NCBI GenBank assembly: GCA_002946415.1
Contig: NJPS01000070.1
Coordinates: 62,001-126,000 of the forward strand
DNA length: 64,000 bases
Origin: Rutstroemia sp. NJR-2017a BVV2
Lineage: Eukaryota; Ascomycota; Leotiomycetes; Helotiales; Rutstroemiaceae
Direction of reading: 5' to 3'
The notes beneath the pieces were generated by a model. It was not told the origin of the DNA. It did no database searches and saw nothing but the letters and a program-made list of their open reading frames with translations. Made by a program: the position numbers and the translations under genes. This document shows positions 1 to 11,422 of the stretch, piece after piece (positions within the stretch are counted from its first letter, which is position 1; the number at the start of each line of letters is the position of its first letter).

Positions 1-1853
1 CTCTGGTCCCAAATTCTTGGCATCCCAACTGGCGCTCGTAATCGGGTTGACATGAAGCACATACATAGTATCGATTTCCTCGAGCGAGCGATCCTTAGAC
101 TCGATGACGAAGAAGAAGACGATCCAGAAGAGACAGAAGAGGGAGACAGCGAAGACCAATCCGTAGTAGTAATCGATATCATTCGTGATGAAAGTGGTAA
201 AGAACGAGATGAGGAAGTTGAACAGCCAGTTCGAAGCAGTGGCGACGGCCATGCAGGAAGCGCGGTAGCGAGCGGGGTACAGTTCGCCGACGATGGCCCA
301 GACGAGCGGACCCCAGGTGGTGGCGAAACCGACGATGAAGAGACAGGTGAAGACGATGAGGACGGCGCCGGCGGCTTGGGCGTTGTCTTTGCCTTGGATG
401 CAGAAGTGGCCGACGAAAGCGTAGACCAGCATACAGGCGAACATTTCAGCAGCACCGATCATAAGGGCCTTGCGACGACCGCAGTTCTTGACGATCCAGA
501 GACCACCGATGGTGGCGACGACGTTGACGGTACCGAGGATGATGGAGGTTACATAACTGTCTTGAATACCAGTGGACTTGAAGATGGTTGTTCTGTTTTG
601 AGAATTAGCTACTGCTTCTATCGTCGGATTAGGAAAGTGAATAGGGGGTAACATACCCATAGTAGAAGAAGAAGTTAGCACCAGTCAATTGTTGACCAGC
701 CTGAAGAACCATTCCCAAAAGAGTTCTGTACAACATTCTTGGTCCGGTGAAAATTTCATACCAAGGGTGATCACCACCTTCTCTCTCCGCAGCGAGTTTC
801 TCTTCGATTTCGTTGAGTTCGGCATCGATCAAAGGCGAGTAAGGGTCGACACCGTTGAGGCGAGCCATATTGATACGGGCTTCCTCAACACGACCAACGC
901 GGTATGCGAAACGAGGAGATTCAGGCATGAACAGAACAGCGGTACCGAGAACGATGGCCCAAAGTGCGGAGAGACCGTTAGGAATACGCCATTGAGCAGA
1001 GTTGTCGTATTTGGAATGTGTTCCGTAGTTGATCTATTCCCATATTAGAAATTGTAATCGAGGGTGAGGTGCACAAAAGGCACAGTCGAGAACTTACCAT
1101 ATAAGCAGTCCAAATACCCAAGGTAATGAGCAATTGATAACTAGACACGACGGCACCACGAATATTCTTCGGCACACTCTCAGACTGGTACATAGGCACA
1201 GAAGTACTGAGAGCACCAATACCAAGACCGGCAGTGAAACGACCCATAGCGAATTGAACCCAGTGAGTGGTGGAAGTGATTTCGATAATGACACCGATGA
1301 TGTAGAAGAAAGCCGAGGCGGAGATAGTATAACGACGACCGATCTTGTCGCAGACGACGCCACTGATGAGACATCCAACCAAAGTACCAGCGCAGAGAAT
1401 GGCGACGATTGTTCCGTTGCGGACGGCGCTCAATTGACCATTTTCACCGAATCGATTGAGGAAATCGCTCATCTGGACGAAACCTGCAGATCATGTTAGA
1501 CAATTATTTGACGTAATTGCTGAGATGTTGTGCGCGCAAGAGAGATTGATACATGTTGTGCGCGCAAGGAGATTGATAAAGTACATACCAGAAATTTGAC
1601 CAGATTCATAACCGAACATGAAACCACCGATTGAAGCAATCGCACCAAGCGTAAGAGCCAAACGAGTGACTGGCTGCTTCTCGAGTGCGTCCACCGGGAC
1701 ATTGTCGTGGTGTTCTGGCACAGAACCGTTCAATGAACGAGCAGCCACAGGAGTTTCTGCAGGAGTATGCGCGGCGGGAGTACCTTCTGCGCTGCTGACA
1801 TTCTTGTCATTGAAGACAGTCGGTTCTGTCTTCTTCTTGTTGAACAAACCCAT
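1..1853 (-). CDS. MFS hexose transporter, partial (3' end outside window)
   Basis: Sugar/H+ symporter of the major facilitator superfamily, expected in the plasma membrane. I read exons 1853-1589, 1483-1098, 1033-657 and 592-<1; the introns of 104, 63 and 63 nt have clean GT/AG ends. The 540 residues inside the window cover almost the whole protein; only about 20 C-terminal residues should be missing. Sugar-porter signatures are visible: GFMFGYESGQISG in helix 1, DKIGRRYT after helix 2, PMYQSE and RG between helices 4 and 5, PESPR before the central loop, QQLTGANFFFYYG in helix 7 and the late GPLVWAIVGELYPARYR motif. The N-terminus is a cytosolic tail rich in T, P and A. The ATG at 1853 opens a conserved-looking MGLFNKKK start. 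It resembles the fungal Hxt/monosaccharide transporter group; the substrate range cannot be read from sequence. Confidence 0.93.
1525..1578 (-). repeat. 26-27 bp tandem duplication inside hexose transporter intron 1
   Basis: Intron 1 (1484-1587) holds two adjacent near-identical copies (1525-1551 and 1553-1578) containing TTGTGCGCGCAAG followed by GAGATTGATA; one differs by an extra AG. The duplication makes this intron longer than the other two introns of the gene. Confidence 0.8.
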
Positions 1854-2330
1854 GATGAGCAGTAGCAGTATATGCCAATCCGTTCCCCCTTAGATGTGAT
1901 GTGGTATATTGGAAGGACAGATAGCAGACAGGATGAAGATTAAGACGATGATTTACTCTCACCCCAGAAATACAAAGAGAGATGAAGTGACGCGGAGTAT
2001 TGGAGGGAGGAGGAATTTGGAGAAGATGCGGAGGGCGAAAGAGAATTTATACCAAGTCGATTGAGCGCACGAAAGAGAGAAAAAGATAGGGTGGAGACAT
2101 GGAGTATCTCCTCCCACTCCTCCTCCATCTCCTCCTCCTCCAAGCCAACTCCATGAAATCTCTAATCTCTCCATTATTTCCATTATTCTGTCAGGTGGAC
2201 GGTTGTCTGACCCGAAGTTTGCCTACTTGGAGCCCGGCTTTCCCCAATTGGGGACGAGGACTTTAGTGGACCGGCAAAAGGCATTTTCCAGATGATTTAG
2301 GAATTTTGATCGGATAGCATCATGACGGAG

Positions 2331-2348
2331 CATAGCATAGCATAGCAT
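2331..2348. repeat. (CATAG)n pentanucleotide repeat
   Basis: Between three and four uninterrupted CATAG units followed by CATGA, within the hexose transporter upstream region. Confidence 0.8.
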
Positions 2349-5300
2349 GAAAGGGAGCATGGAGCATGGGCCATGGGAGCCAAAGGGGAAAGGAAAGAAA
2401 AGCGAACTTGACTCTGGCTGGATCTCTCTTGCCAACCGCCATGATTTGCCGGACTGCCCGCTTGTCGGCAAAACATGGATTAGGGTATTTGCCTGCTTGG
2501 TGGTTCACAGCGTCGCACCCGTGGACGGTGGATGGTGGGTGGTGTGGCATGCGGTGGTATGTTTGAGAACGACGTATGATGGATGGACGGAGCGCGCGAT
2601 GGAAAGTTTGCAGTGTGCAGAGTGGGAAGAAATTCGATATGGAGAAAATCGGGTCTCTTCGTAACTCAACGTCCGCGATAGCACCGAGAACTAAGGAAAC
2701 CAGCGTTTAATCGCGGTGGAATCTCTTTTTTTTTTCTGCTTTGCTTTGTCTCGAGCCAAATTAGGTAATTCTTGATTCATGTTTGAATCAGTTCCTGGTC
2801 TTGGTCTGCGTTGATCAACGTCTTGCGTGCCTTTCTGGAGAGACACTTTCCACACGCTCGTCTCTGCGCGCTACACATGTCGTCTCGTGAAGATATCGGA
2901 TCAGATACCATGCCGGATCGGTGATGATGCAGTTCCCAAAAGTCGGAAGATTACCATCGGATGCCGTTCCCACTTGGCCCTTTGCAGACTAGAGCGCAGA
3001 GAATATGAGGCTCAAGGGTTCACCAAGAGCATCGAGCGATCCACAATACCCATAAAAAGAGAAAAAAGTTCCACGCAAAGTAAAGCGAGAGGACGAAACA
3101 AGGTTGAGGCTGGACGGGAATAAAGCGGCAGTCCTAGTACTGTCCTACGGATATTGAGAGCAAGCGTGGAAGAAGTGGGGCCCTGGATGGTGTGGATGGT
3201 GTGGCGCCGATGTTTGAGCGTTTTCGTGGTGCTGTGCAAGTGTGGCCGTTTTGGCAGACAGGTGCCGTGCAAATTCCTTCATTACGTGCATATGGTCGTA
3301 CAACGGTACAAGTACCACCTGATGTCAATTAATGCACGTATATTTCTGCATGCTGGCTGCTTTCGAGAATGAATCGGGACGCTTGTTTCGTGTTTGGTTC
3401 GCTCGCTCGCCTTGCCCTGCCCATATAAATGCTGCAAGTATGCCGAAGACTAGCCGGCCTCCTGCAGCCACCAGCGCCCAAAACCCTTCGCATCCATAAG
3501 GCGAGCCGACAACCGAATGACGAACACCACACAGCACAACCACAACGGACGAAAGCACCGGGTAACCACCAACCAGTCAGTCTATTTCCAGAAATACATC
3601 TTCTTCACACTTCACAAGCAATATTCACTTTCACATTCATCTTCACCGTCCAGTCCTCTTCAATCCATACGCATCGTCGTACACAGCTGCCAAAAAACCC
3701 AAAGATCCAGCAATCCAGCGAACCCACATCCCAAGGACGTATCTCGGTTTTATTATTCTTCCCATTCCCACTCCGTCGCCCTCCAAACCACCCAACTCCA
3801 CCCATCTCGGCGGTACTTTTTTCTTCTCTCTGTACATCGATCGTCTATCTGCGTGTTTGCCTGCCCCTTCCCTAGATCCTTTCCACATGCTCGTCCTGTC
3901 GTCGTCAACATTACCCTTCCTGTACAACAAACCCCGGGTGTGGTGTACGAATCCAGATAATCAAATCAATATGGACACAGCATAGCAGGAACTCCACGGT
4001 TATTTGTAATTTGGCCGAAGGGAAGACCGTCGTGAGCTGTTTGATCTTTTCGAGAAGCTCCACCTCCAGCTTCATCTCCATCTCATCCCACGCAACCTCC
4101 ATGTTATTGTCCCTTCTTGCCTGTACCTTTGTGTGTTTCCTTCCGGGTTTGTGGTACCGCCGACTGCATTATCATGTACTCCATATGTCTGGTTGTTCTG
4201 TTCAGTATGGAGTTGCATTTCGAAAAGGGGAACCCCTCATCAAGAGTCCCTCTTCATCTCCCCCCAATATTTCATTCTTCTATTCTCCCGCTGTGTATCC
4301 TGCATATACTCATCTCATCGTCCCTATTGTGATATTCCCATCCCATCCTATCATCTCGTATCAGATCCACCCCCTCACGCTGCACATGTCACTGAACACA
4401 CAGCATAACACAAGATACCCTCACATCACATCACATCACCCCATACACAAACTCGACCCTAACCTCAAACCGCAACATCCAATTTCATCCCGTCCAATCC
4501 CGTAGAATTCATACCACCATACCAAAACCCCGAATAGACAAACAACTCCTCCTCGCTCCTCTCACTCCGATATCAAACCTAAATCAATACAATACCTACC
4601 CTCTCCTCTTCCCTCAATCGGTTTATCAACATAACCAAAACCCAACCCACCCAAACCCATGATGACATCATCGTACCACATCCGTGCTTTTCTCTTCTTC
4701 TTCTTCGGCCCCGATTAAATAGACCGAAAAAAGATTCTTTATCTTCGGTTGAATATCATTCGCCTAAGGTACGGATACTCCGTTGCGTCCGAGCTTTGCA
4801 GGGGTATGTGTATAATCACGTTTTGTTTTGTCTTATTGAGAGGTCATGCGGGTTTTACCTTACGACTCGTGTTACTGTGCAGAGAGAAGAGGAAGAGGAA
4901 GAGGACGAAATTCGGAAAGTATGAAGTGTATGGATGGTGATGATTGATGACTTTGTTAAATCAACTTCATCAGATATACTGAGTTGTGTTTTCTCTTCAA
5001 ATCCCGAATCGACGATGAGAACCTCTTTATCTATGGGCTAGCTATCAAACTCTGGGTGTTTACTTCACGTCGTTTTACTATATTATCTAATCTACACTCT
5101 GCTCTACTCTACTATGCTATTTCTCTCCTAATCGAGTAATTACCTGTCCGCTTTCTAGTTTGTTTTTGTCTTTCACGACTACCCTCACTTCTCACCCTGC
5201 ACGGCTCTCTCAGTCCTCACCCTTCACTACTCACCTTTTATCCTTTCACCCCGCCTCGATAATCTCTAACATACGATTATTTCTTTTCCCCTCTGTCCGA

Positions 5301-5660
5301 TCTCCTTCTCTCCTCTACCTCCCAAACCCCCAAATACACCAACAAACCACAACCTCGTACTCACTCCAACCATCCATCCCAATCTCACTTCCTTTCCCAA
5401 ACAGTCCAGAACACAGAACACATTCCGCTGCCCTCCACTCCACTCCACTCCCCTCCACCACCACCATCCACTCCCTCCCTCATCATTCTCCCATCCACTT
5501 CCACTTCCACATCCACATCTACTTCCACCCATCCCCCTCCCACCCAAGAACTCCCCAAGAAGCCCTAGAACCATTACTTGTGTACTCTCCCCTTGCAGAA
5601 ACCTTCGCTAGCTCTCTTCTCTCTGCCTCAAAGTAACTAGTCCTCTCACCATCCCCCATC

Positions 5661-5720
5661 TAGCTTCCCCCTTCTCAACCTTAGCTCTCCCTTCTCAACC
5701 TTAGCTTCCCCTTCTCAACC
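5661..5720. repeat. Three 20 bp tandem repeats
   Basis: Three consecutive copies of about 20 bp with the shared core CCTTCTCAACC preceded by TAGCT and a C-rich stretch; the third copy ends in A rather than T. Non-coding. Confidence 0.8.
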
Positions 5721-6212
5721 ACGGTGCCCCTCGCCCAAGATATCCTATCCACAGGTACTTACTTACTGACCTTACTGACCTTACCTTACCTTAGCTTACC
5801 CACCCTTGGGCGGTGAAGTATTCAATACTCCCCTTCAGCTAACTTAAGTGTTCATCTAGTCATTCATTCATTCATTCATCCTCGCATCGACGATTCTTTC
5901 CTTCTTTCCTTCTTCTTTTCTTCTTTCCTAACCCCCCTTCTTTCCTACCTTTCTTTCCTACCTTTCTTTCCAGTACACAAACCACAGTATAGCATAGCAC
6001 AACCCAACCTAACATCCGAAAATATCCATTATGTACTTCAACAATCCTACCTACTCCCAAATCCATCCACCCTACCCCCACACAATCTCCCCCAAAAAGA
6101 AACAAAATTTTGGGTATCCTAATATCATTCATTATTTATTTGATTTCGCTATGTAAGTAACAAGTATCAAGTATCAAACAACCCCCTATACCATGCAGTT
6201 CACTTCGTACTT

Positions 6213-6248
6213 CCATACCATACCATACCATACCATACCATACCATAC
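6213..6248. repeat. (CATAC)n microsatellite
   Basis: About seven CATAC/ATACC units in a row. It lies about 250 bp downstream of the TM9 gene's stop codon, so possibly in its 3' UTR. Confidence 0.9.
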
Positions 6249-6491
6249 TTCCATTCGCCCCCGCCCTTTGCACCGACCCAATTCATTCACTCCAATCCCA
6301 ATCAATACGCTCCGAATTCCCAACGCCCATCCCATTATGTCCCATTACGATATCGCTTCAATGCATGCATGCATCAATCTGCTTTAATCGCTCTATTCAT
6401 TTAAGTCAGCACAGCACAACTTCACAAATCCCCAACATCTCACACCATTCCCTCACAAGAGAAGCGAATAAGAAATATCGAAAATCACAAC

Positions 6492-8720
6492 TCACCCATA
6501 AATCCTCCTCACAAACGCATAAGCCGTCAAAAACCCCACCGTCCCACACAACAACCCATACACAACACCCACCACCCCACAATAACTAAAAAACAGCAAC
6601 CCGCTCACAAAGCCCTCGATATGAAGTCTCCGCATATAGAACCAAACGCAATAAACCCAAACCCAAATCGCGCTTCCGCCTCCAATGAGAAAGCTATGCC
6701 ACCACCAATTATAATCTTCCGAGCAGAGTTTGATATAGATAGTGACGATAGTGACTTCAGCGATCGTGATCATGAGGATAAGGGTGACGAGGGAGAGGAA
6801 CCCGAAGACATAGTAGTAGCCAGATTTATCTTGCCAGAGGGCTTGGAAGACGAAGAGGAGCTCGATGAAAATGACGGCGAAGGGGATGAGGCCTGCGAGG
6901 AGGATGGAGGCTGGGGATCGGATGTACCATGCTTGAAGGGGGATTTGACGGGGGATGGAAGATGTTTTGGTGGGATGTTCCCAGGCACCGGTGCGGACGT
7001 ATCCGTAGTATGAGCCGGCGTATACGAGAGGGAGTTGGATGCAGAGCCAGAGGAAGATTAAAGCAACCAAGGTGCCGAAGGGAAGGGCTGTGGATGATGC
7101 TTGGGCCCAGACAAACAGGTTGAGGATGAAAATTAATGTGAAAAGTAGTCCAGGGAAAAGCGTCGCTGTAACGAGGGTATTCTTGCGCCAGTTCAAACCA
7201 CCAAATGTCTTGTAGACGCGAGCTGAGAAGTAACCGGAGAAGACACCAGCGAAGATGAAGAGACCGATTCCGACACTAATGAAACCGCCACGGAAACTTG
7301 GGTTGAGTACACCGAGACTGCTGAGGGATAATAATCCGAAAGCCATGAAGACAAGTTGCATTCCGGAACCGATAAGAGGAGCAAGCAGATAGCCGTATGG
7401 AGGTGGACGGAAGACATCTGCATGGAGCAATTTCCAGCCGGTTAAATCCTCCAATTCATCATCAGACGAAACATCAGCATCATTATCGGTATCCACCTGG
7501 TCAAGTAATCCCAGACCAACCTTCTCGCCAGTCTTTGGAGATCGAGCTCCACTTGCTGGTCGTGATCTCCTCTTTTGCTTCAATTTGCCATCTTCTCCAG
7601 AAATATCTTTGTACGTCTTGATGTCCCCACGAATCGTTCTGGCCAGAATCATAGCAACAATACCACTAAGAAGCCCAGAAATGATCAGGGAGTTCACGAT
7701 AGCCAGCCAATGAATTCTTGAACCTTCTTCTTGGTTGACAAAATATAGGTCCCATCGATTTCTCCACTCGACCTTGTCATCCTCTCGGAAGTATACCGAA
7801 TATGTGTATGGAATTTCGAGTGTAGCGCCGTCGTCCAAATTTTCCACTCTTACGCGTGGATGATATGACGAATTAGGATATTCGAGCGCAGATGAGGCGT
7901 CGCTTGAGTTTGGAGCCATGTATAATTCGAAAGCGGTATCAACATCATTCAAATCTGCAGGGCAGCCAGATTCCAATCTCTTCTCAGCTCCAACGCTCTT
8001 GGTGTAAACCTCGAACCCGACAATAACCTTCCCACCTCTCTCTCCATCTTTTCCGGGGGCCTTTCGGTATCTCAGAATGATCGTGAGGTGGTTGTTGATG
8101 AAATATCTCGGCTTTCCGTTACTCGGGGAGAAATCCTTGTATCCCAATTTGAATCCGGCGGCGTAGTATTTTCTTGACTTGTCCGTGGTCATGAAACTCG
8201 TTGCTCCGGGTAAATTATCCACAATCCATTCGACCACATAACCATCCTTGACCAATTCTCTGGCGCGCTTCAAGTCTCTACGAGTAACAGTCTTTGAGCA
8301 TAGGAAGTTACACTCTTGATCTTTTCCCATAACAAGCTCGATATCTGATTGCGAGATGCGATCGCCGCGAAGGATCTCTCCCAAGTTTAGGGAGATACTT
8401 TGACCGCTGAGCAGAGATGATCCGGCATGTCGGACACCGGTTGGAGGGCAAACAAACGGAAGGTCGTAGTAGGCATATTGTAATTGGGTATTATCGGAGT
8501 AGACCTTGTTGACGAGTAAAGGTATCGCTTCGTTGTCTTTGTAACTCTTGATTGACCAGCCTATCAATAGATCGTGAGCCTCCCGGCATCAAAGCCTCCG
8601 AATGGGGATCGGTGGGAACAATGGCGCAGACATACCTGGGATGTAGAAAGCATCCGTGAAAGAAAACGCTAGAAATAATATTAAGAGATTCCACATTCTC
8701 GTCGCAGGTTCCGAAGCCAT
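6492..8720 (-). CDS. Transmembrane 9 superfamily (EMP70/nonaspanin) protein
   Basis: Endosomal/Golgi multi-spanning protein of the TMN family. Exon 1 is 8720-8636 and encodes a signal peptide (WNLLILFLAFSFTDAFYIPG); a 75-nt intron with GTATGT and TAG ends joins exon 2 at 8560-6492, giving 717 residues. After the signal peptide comes a lumenal domain of about 280 residues with the family start FYIPGWSIKSYKDNE and GEILRGDRI. Then comes a first membrane helix near residue 316, a cytosolic loop with the acidic run DTDNDADVSSDDELED, and eight further helices in the C-terminal third. The region AYAFVRRIY is where the family normally continues into a KxD/E Golgi signal. Here the frame stops at once, and the stop overlaps a strong donor GTGAGT, so a short terminal exon may be missing from this model. 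Family assignment is firm; the last residues are not. Confidence 0.93.
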
Positions 8721-10113
8721 AAGTATATGTTATGGTGGGCAGTAAAACATTAAAATTTGACGACCACCGTTCGAGAAAGCTATTTCAGCCTCGATCTCGC
8801 CTCAATCTCGACCTCGAACGTCAACAGTAATCTTGGTGATCCCTCAATGATAGTCGCAGATGATGCCTGTACGTATATTATGAGTGTCGAGTACGATTAA
8901 ACTATATCGGTGAGGCGGTTGAGGTGGCAGTTGTTTCCTCGTACGATTATCGCCAACTTAGGACTGCAGTGAACTCTTTCCGTCCTGGGTTACCGCTGGC
9001 TATCTTTGTGGCTTCCGCAGCTTCGCGCCCTGTTTCAATCCGTCAATCGATCAATGTATAAGCCGCGATTGAACAATCGGGAGGCAGGTAAGGGTAAGAT
9101 AAGAAGCTTAAACTCTCAATAACGAGTGTAATTGGCACGGAGTACCAGTAGTCAAGAGTAAAGCTCCAGCCAAGGAAATCCTTCCAAGGAAATCCTTCCA
9201 ATCCGTTTATGATAAGAACTGATGAGAACTGTACGTATATGATGGGTTGAGAGTGTTTCGCAGTGTTACAAGTGAGAAGAAAGGAAGACGGAGTGTCGTG
9301 AAGTCGGTGGTAGACTATCAATCAATCAATATCTCAATTTCTCCACTGAAACGAATGGACATGGAGAGAAAGTGGATTTATGTGTGAAGGGTAAAGGGTA
9401 AAGGGTGACGGGCGAAAGGTGGAGAAATTATTGCGGGAGTCGAAGCGGAGAAAATGTAACCTTCTCAATCTAGATCTTTCTGTCGACGAAATTCCCTCTT
9501 CTGGACCAAGTCAATGTGCATTAATATTGATACGGAGTTCTGATTGGCTGGATTTGTCTCCCTCTTCCTCCTTATCATATCGCGGACAGACACAGAGTAT
9601 TTTTGGATTTGATTGGCCGTACTCAGTGACAACTGACAAGTGAGTTGTCCCCCTATTCATACGCGCGCCATGATTTCAATGAGATCCATAATGCATCTGA
9701 AGCCATCATGTCAAGTCATAACAAGTCACCGAGATTCCTATCAGTGATTTGCGCTGCATATTTCAGACTGCTAATTGAAGTAAATAGGTAATAAAGTTGA
9801 TGCGAACTGACAGATTCAGCCACAGGCTCTCCGGGAACCACATCCGTTAGTTCAGCCAGGAAATGAAAAATATCAACATGAAAATGTGCTATCAGAAATA
9901 CCCCTCATCAATCGCCTAATTAATTAGAGGTGTATAGAGTTCACTTCTTGTGCAAAACTAACTCCAAAACCATATAGTTTGGTATGGTATCTAGGACCTC
10001 CTCCGTATATTCACCTGCAAGTTGCTTCTTTTTTTTTCCCCTTATCGGTTATCAAACCAAAGGCAATCTATCCCTCTACCTGTCAAAACATACAACTACT
10101 CACCATCCCTAGC
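8721..10113. other. Intergenic, no gene seen
   Basis: Upstream region of the TM9 gene and terminator side of the GNAT gene. A short direct repeat AAATCCTTCCAAGG/AAATCCTTCCAATC sits at about 9177-9202. Short open frames on both strands have no coding character. Confidence 0.5.
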
Positions 10114-10785
10114 CTACTCCGCCTCCTCACCAAACTCTACCCTAATATCCAAACCCCTCCACCTCTCCCTGTCAATACCCTTTCCCTTCTCCCCAAACAT
10201 CACCTCCGCAACCAACCTCTTCTTCCCCCCTTCATCTTCACCAAACCACTTCATCTCCTCCCTCTCTTCCACCCCTAACTTCTTCATCAACCCCCTCATC
10301 CCCATATTCCCCCTCATCGTCCCCGCCTCCACAACATCCAAATCACACTCATTACTCAACCTCAACAGCACTTCCACCGTCGCTTTCCCCACGCCCTTTC
10401 CTCTGCCCTCCGGGTTAAGTATTATCCCCAGATTTCCGATCCCCGGCATACCTTCTAACTCCGTTACTTGTCCCATGCCGAGGACCTGCTGGGCGGGAAG
10501 TGAGAGGATGAGTAGTTGCAGGTAGTTGTGCTTGAATGTGGCGGCACGGAACGAGGTGAGGAACTTGGTGGTGTAGGATTCGGTGTCGGCGGGAGTCCAG
10601 GCGGGCGGGGGAGAGGGTGCAACGGCGGCGTTGATGGGGTTGCTGAAGATTTGGATGAGGGAGTTGAGGTTGGATGGGGTGACGTGGATGAATTGGAGGT
10701 CAGGGTGAGTAGGGAGAGTGAGGGTCCAGGTGTGGGTGAATAGTTTGGAAGGGTTTGGAAGAGGGTGAGGGTTGGCGGTGGACAT
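10114..10785 (-). CDS. GNAT-family N-acetyltransferase
   Basis: Intronless protein of 223 residues that should transfer an acetyl group from acetyl-CoA to a small amine or protein amine; the substrate is not readable. The acetyl-CoA motif A is clear: LGIILNPEGRGKGVGKATVE fits the R/QxxGxG/A pyrophosphate loop with preceding beta strand. The following VVEAGTMRGNMGMRGLMKKLG matches motif B, in which fungal RimJ-like members carry a TxxxNxxMRG element. The N-terminal part (about residues 1-110) is less conserved. I chose the ATG at 10785 (MSTANPHP). An in-frame start 16 codons upstream exists, but it adds a hydrophobic unconserved-looking stretch. It resembles the fungal acetyltransferases that aligners group as 'GNAT domain-containing, RimJ-like'. 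Confidence 0.85.
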   Translation of the reverse strand: MSTANPHPLPNPSKLFTHTWTLTLPTHPDLQFIHVTPSNLNSLIQIFSNPINAAVAPSPPPAWTPADTESYTTKFLTSFRAATFKHNYLQLLILSLPAQQVLGMGQVTELEGMPGIGNLGIILNPEGRGKGVGKATVEVLLRLSNECDLDVVEAGTMRGNMGMRGLMKKLGVEEREEMKWFGEDEGGKKRLVAEVMFGEKGKGIDRERWRGLDIRVEFGEEAE

Positions 10786-11422
10786 GGTGAGATGGAATGG
10801 GATAGGATGGATTGCACTGAATGAAAAGAGCACAACTAGATATGATATATAGGTAGCAGGTAGATAAATAGCAGAAGAGCATGAACTAAGAAGTAAGACG
10901 ACGATGAGTCACAACGTCACAATGTAGAGGACTCTCGTATTGTAGAGCTAATTACATTAAGGCTTCTGCCTTGATATCAAGATAATTGAGACACGTTTAT
11001 CATTACGCGGCTTGAAGTACTGTTGCTTTTAGAATATGAAACGATAGGACGTGATATCCAAGCAACAGTTGTCGTCTTAGGTGTGTTGAATTGCTGACCA
11101 TTGAGCACCGTAGGCTTATCGTACTCCAGCTTCGTAGCGCCGGATACGAAGGATACGTCCCTGGACCCTGCACTAGGTTGACAGTTGACATGCGTAGCAT
11201 GGTATTTGAATTTCTCCATACGGTTAGTTCTAAGTATCCATATGAGATTGCCCATGATACTCGAAATGGAGATATACATATTGTTGCGGGTAAAATTATG
11301 ATACTGTAGTGGATCATGGCGTGGTGGGGTTGAAGATGTACATCGACACCTTATCCGTACTCCATCACAACCCACCAGTTCATCTTAACTAGCAATCAAG
11401 CGTGCCGCTCTATATCTACACA
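10786..11422. other. Divergent promoter interval
   Basis: Lies between the divergently read GNAT and FAH-fusion genes. No coding signal. A TATATCTA element at 11410-11417, close to the FAH start, could serve as a core promoter but is only 6 bp from the ATG. Confidence 0.4.

Larger units (their letters stand above)
1854..6491. other. Long gene-poor interval, pyrimidine-biased on the plus strand
   Basis: About 4.6 kb with no supportable protein gene. The first part is the divergent promoter of the hexose transporter, with A/G-rich tracts near 1970-2150. A TATA-like CCATATAAAT lies at 3420-3429 and is followed by roughly 3 kb that is strongly C/T/A-biased on the plus strand, as in fungal transcribed leaders, but every open frame there looks like low-complexity translation. 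Simple repeats are listed separately. A long non-coding transcript or an unspliced leader is possible and not shown. Confidence 0.5.

Noticed and set aside
3429..3960. Overlapping plus-strand open frames of about 147 codons
   Set aside because: Translations are P/S/T/H low complexity from C-rich DNA, in two frames at once, with no domain or intron-extended reading.
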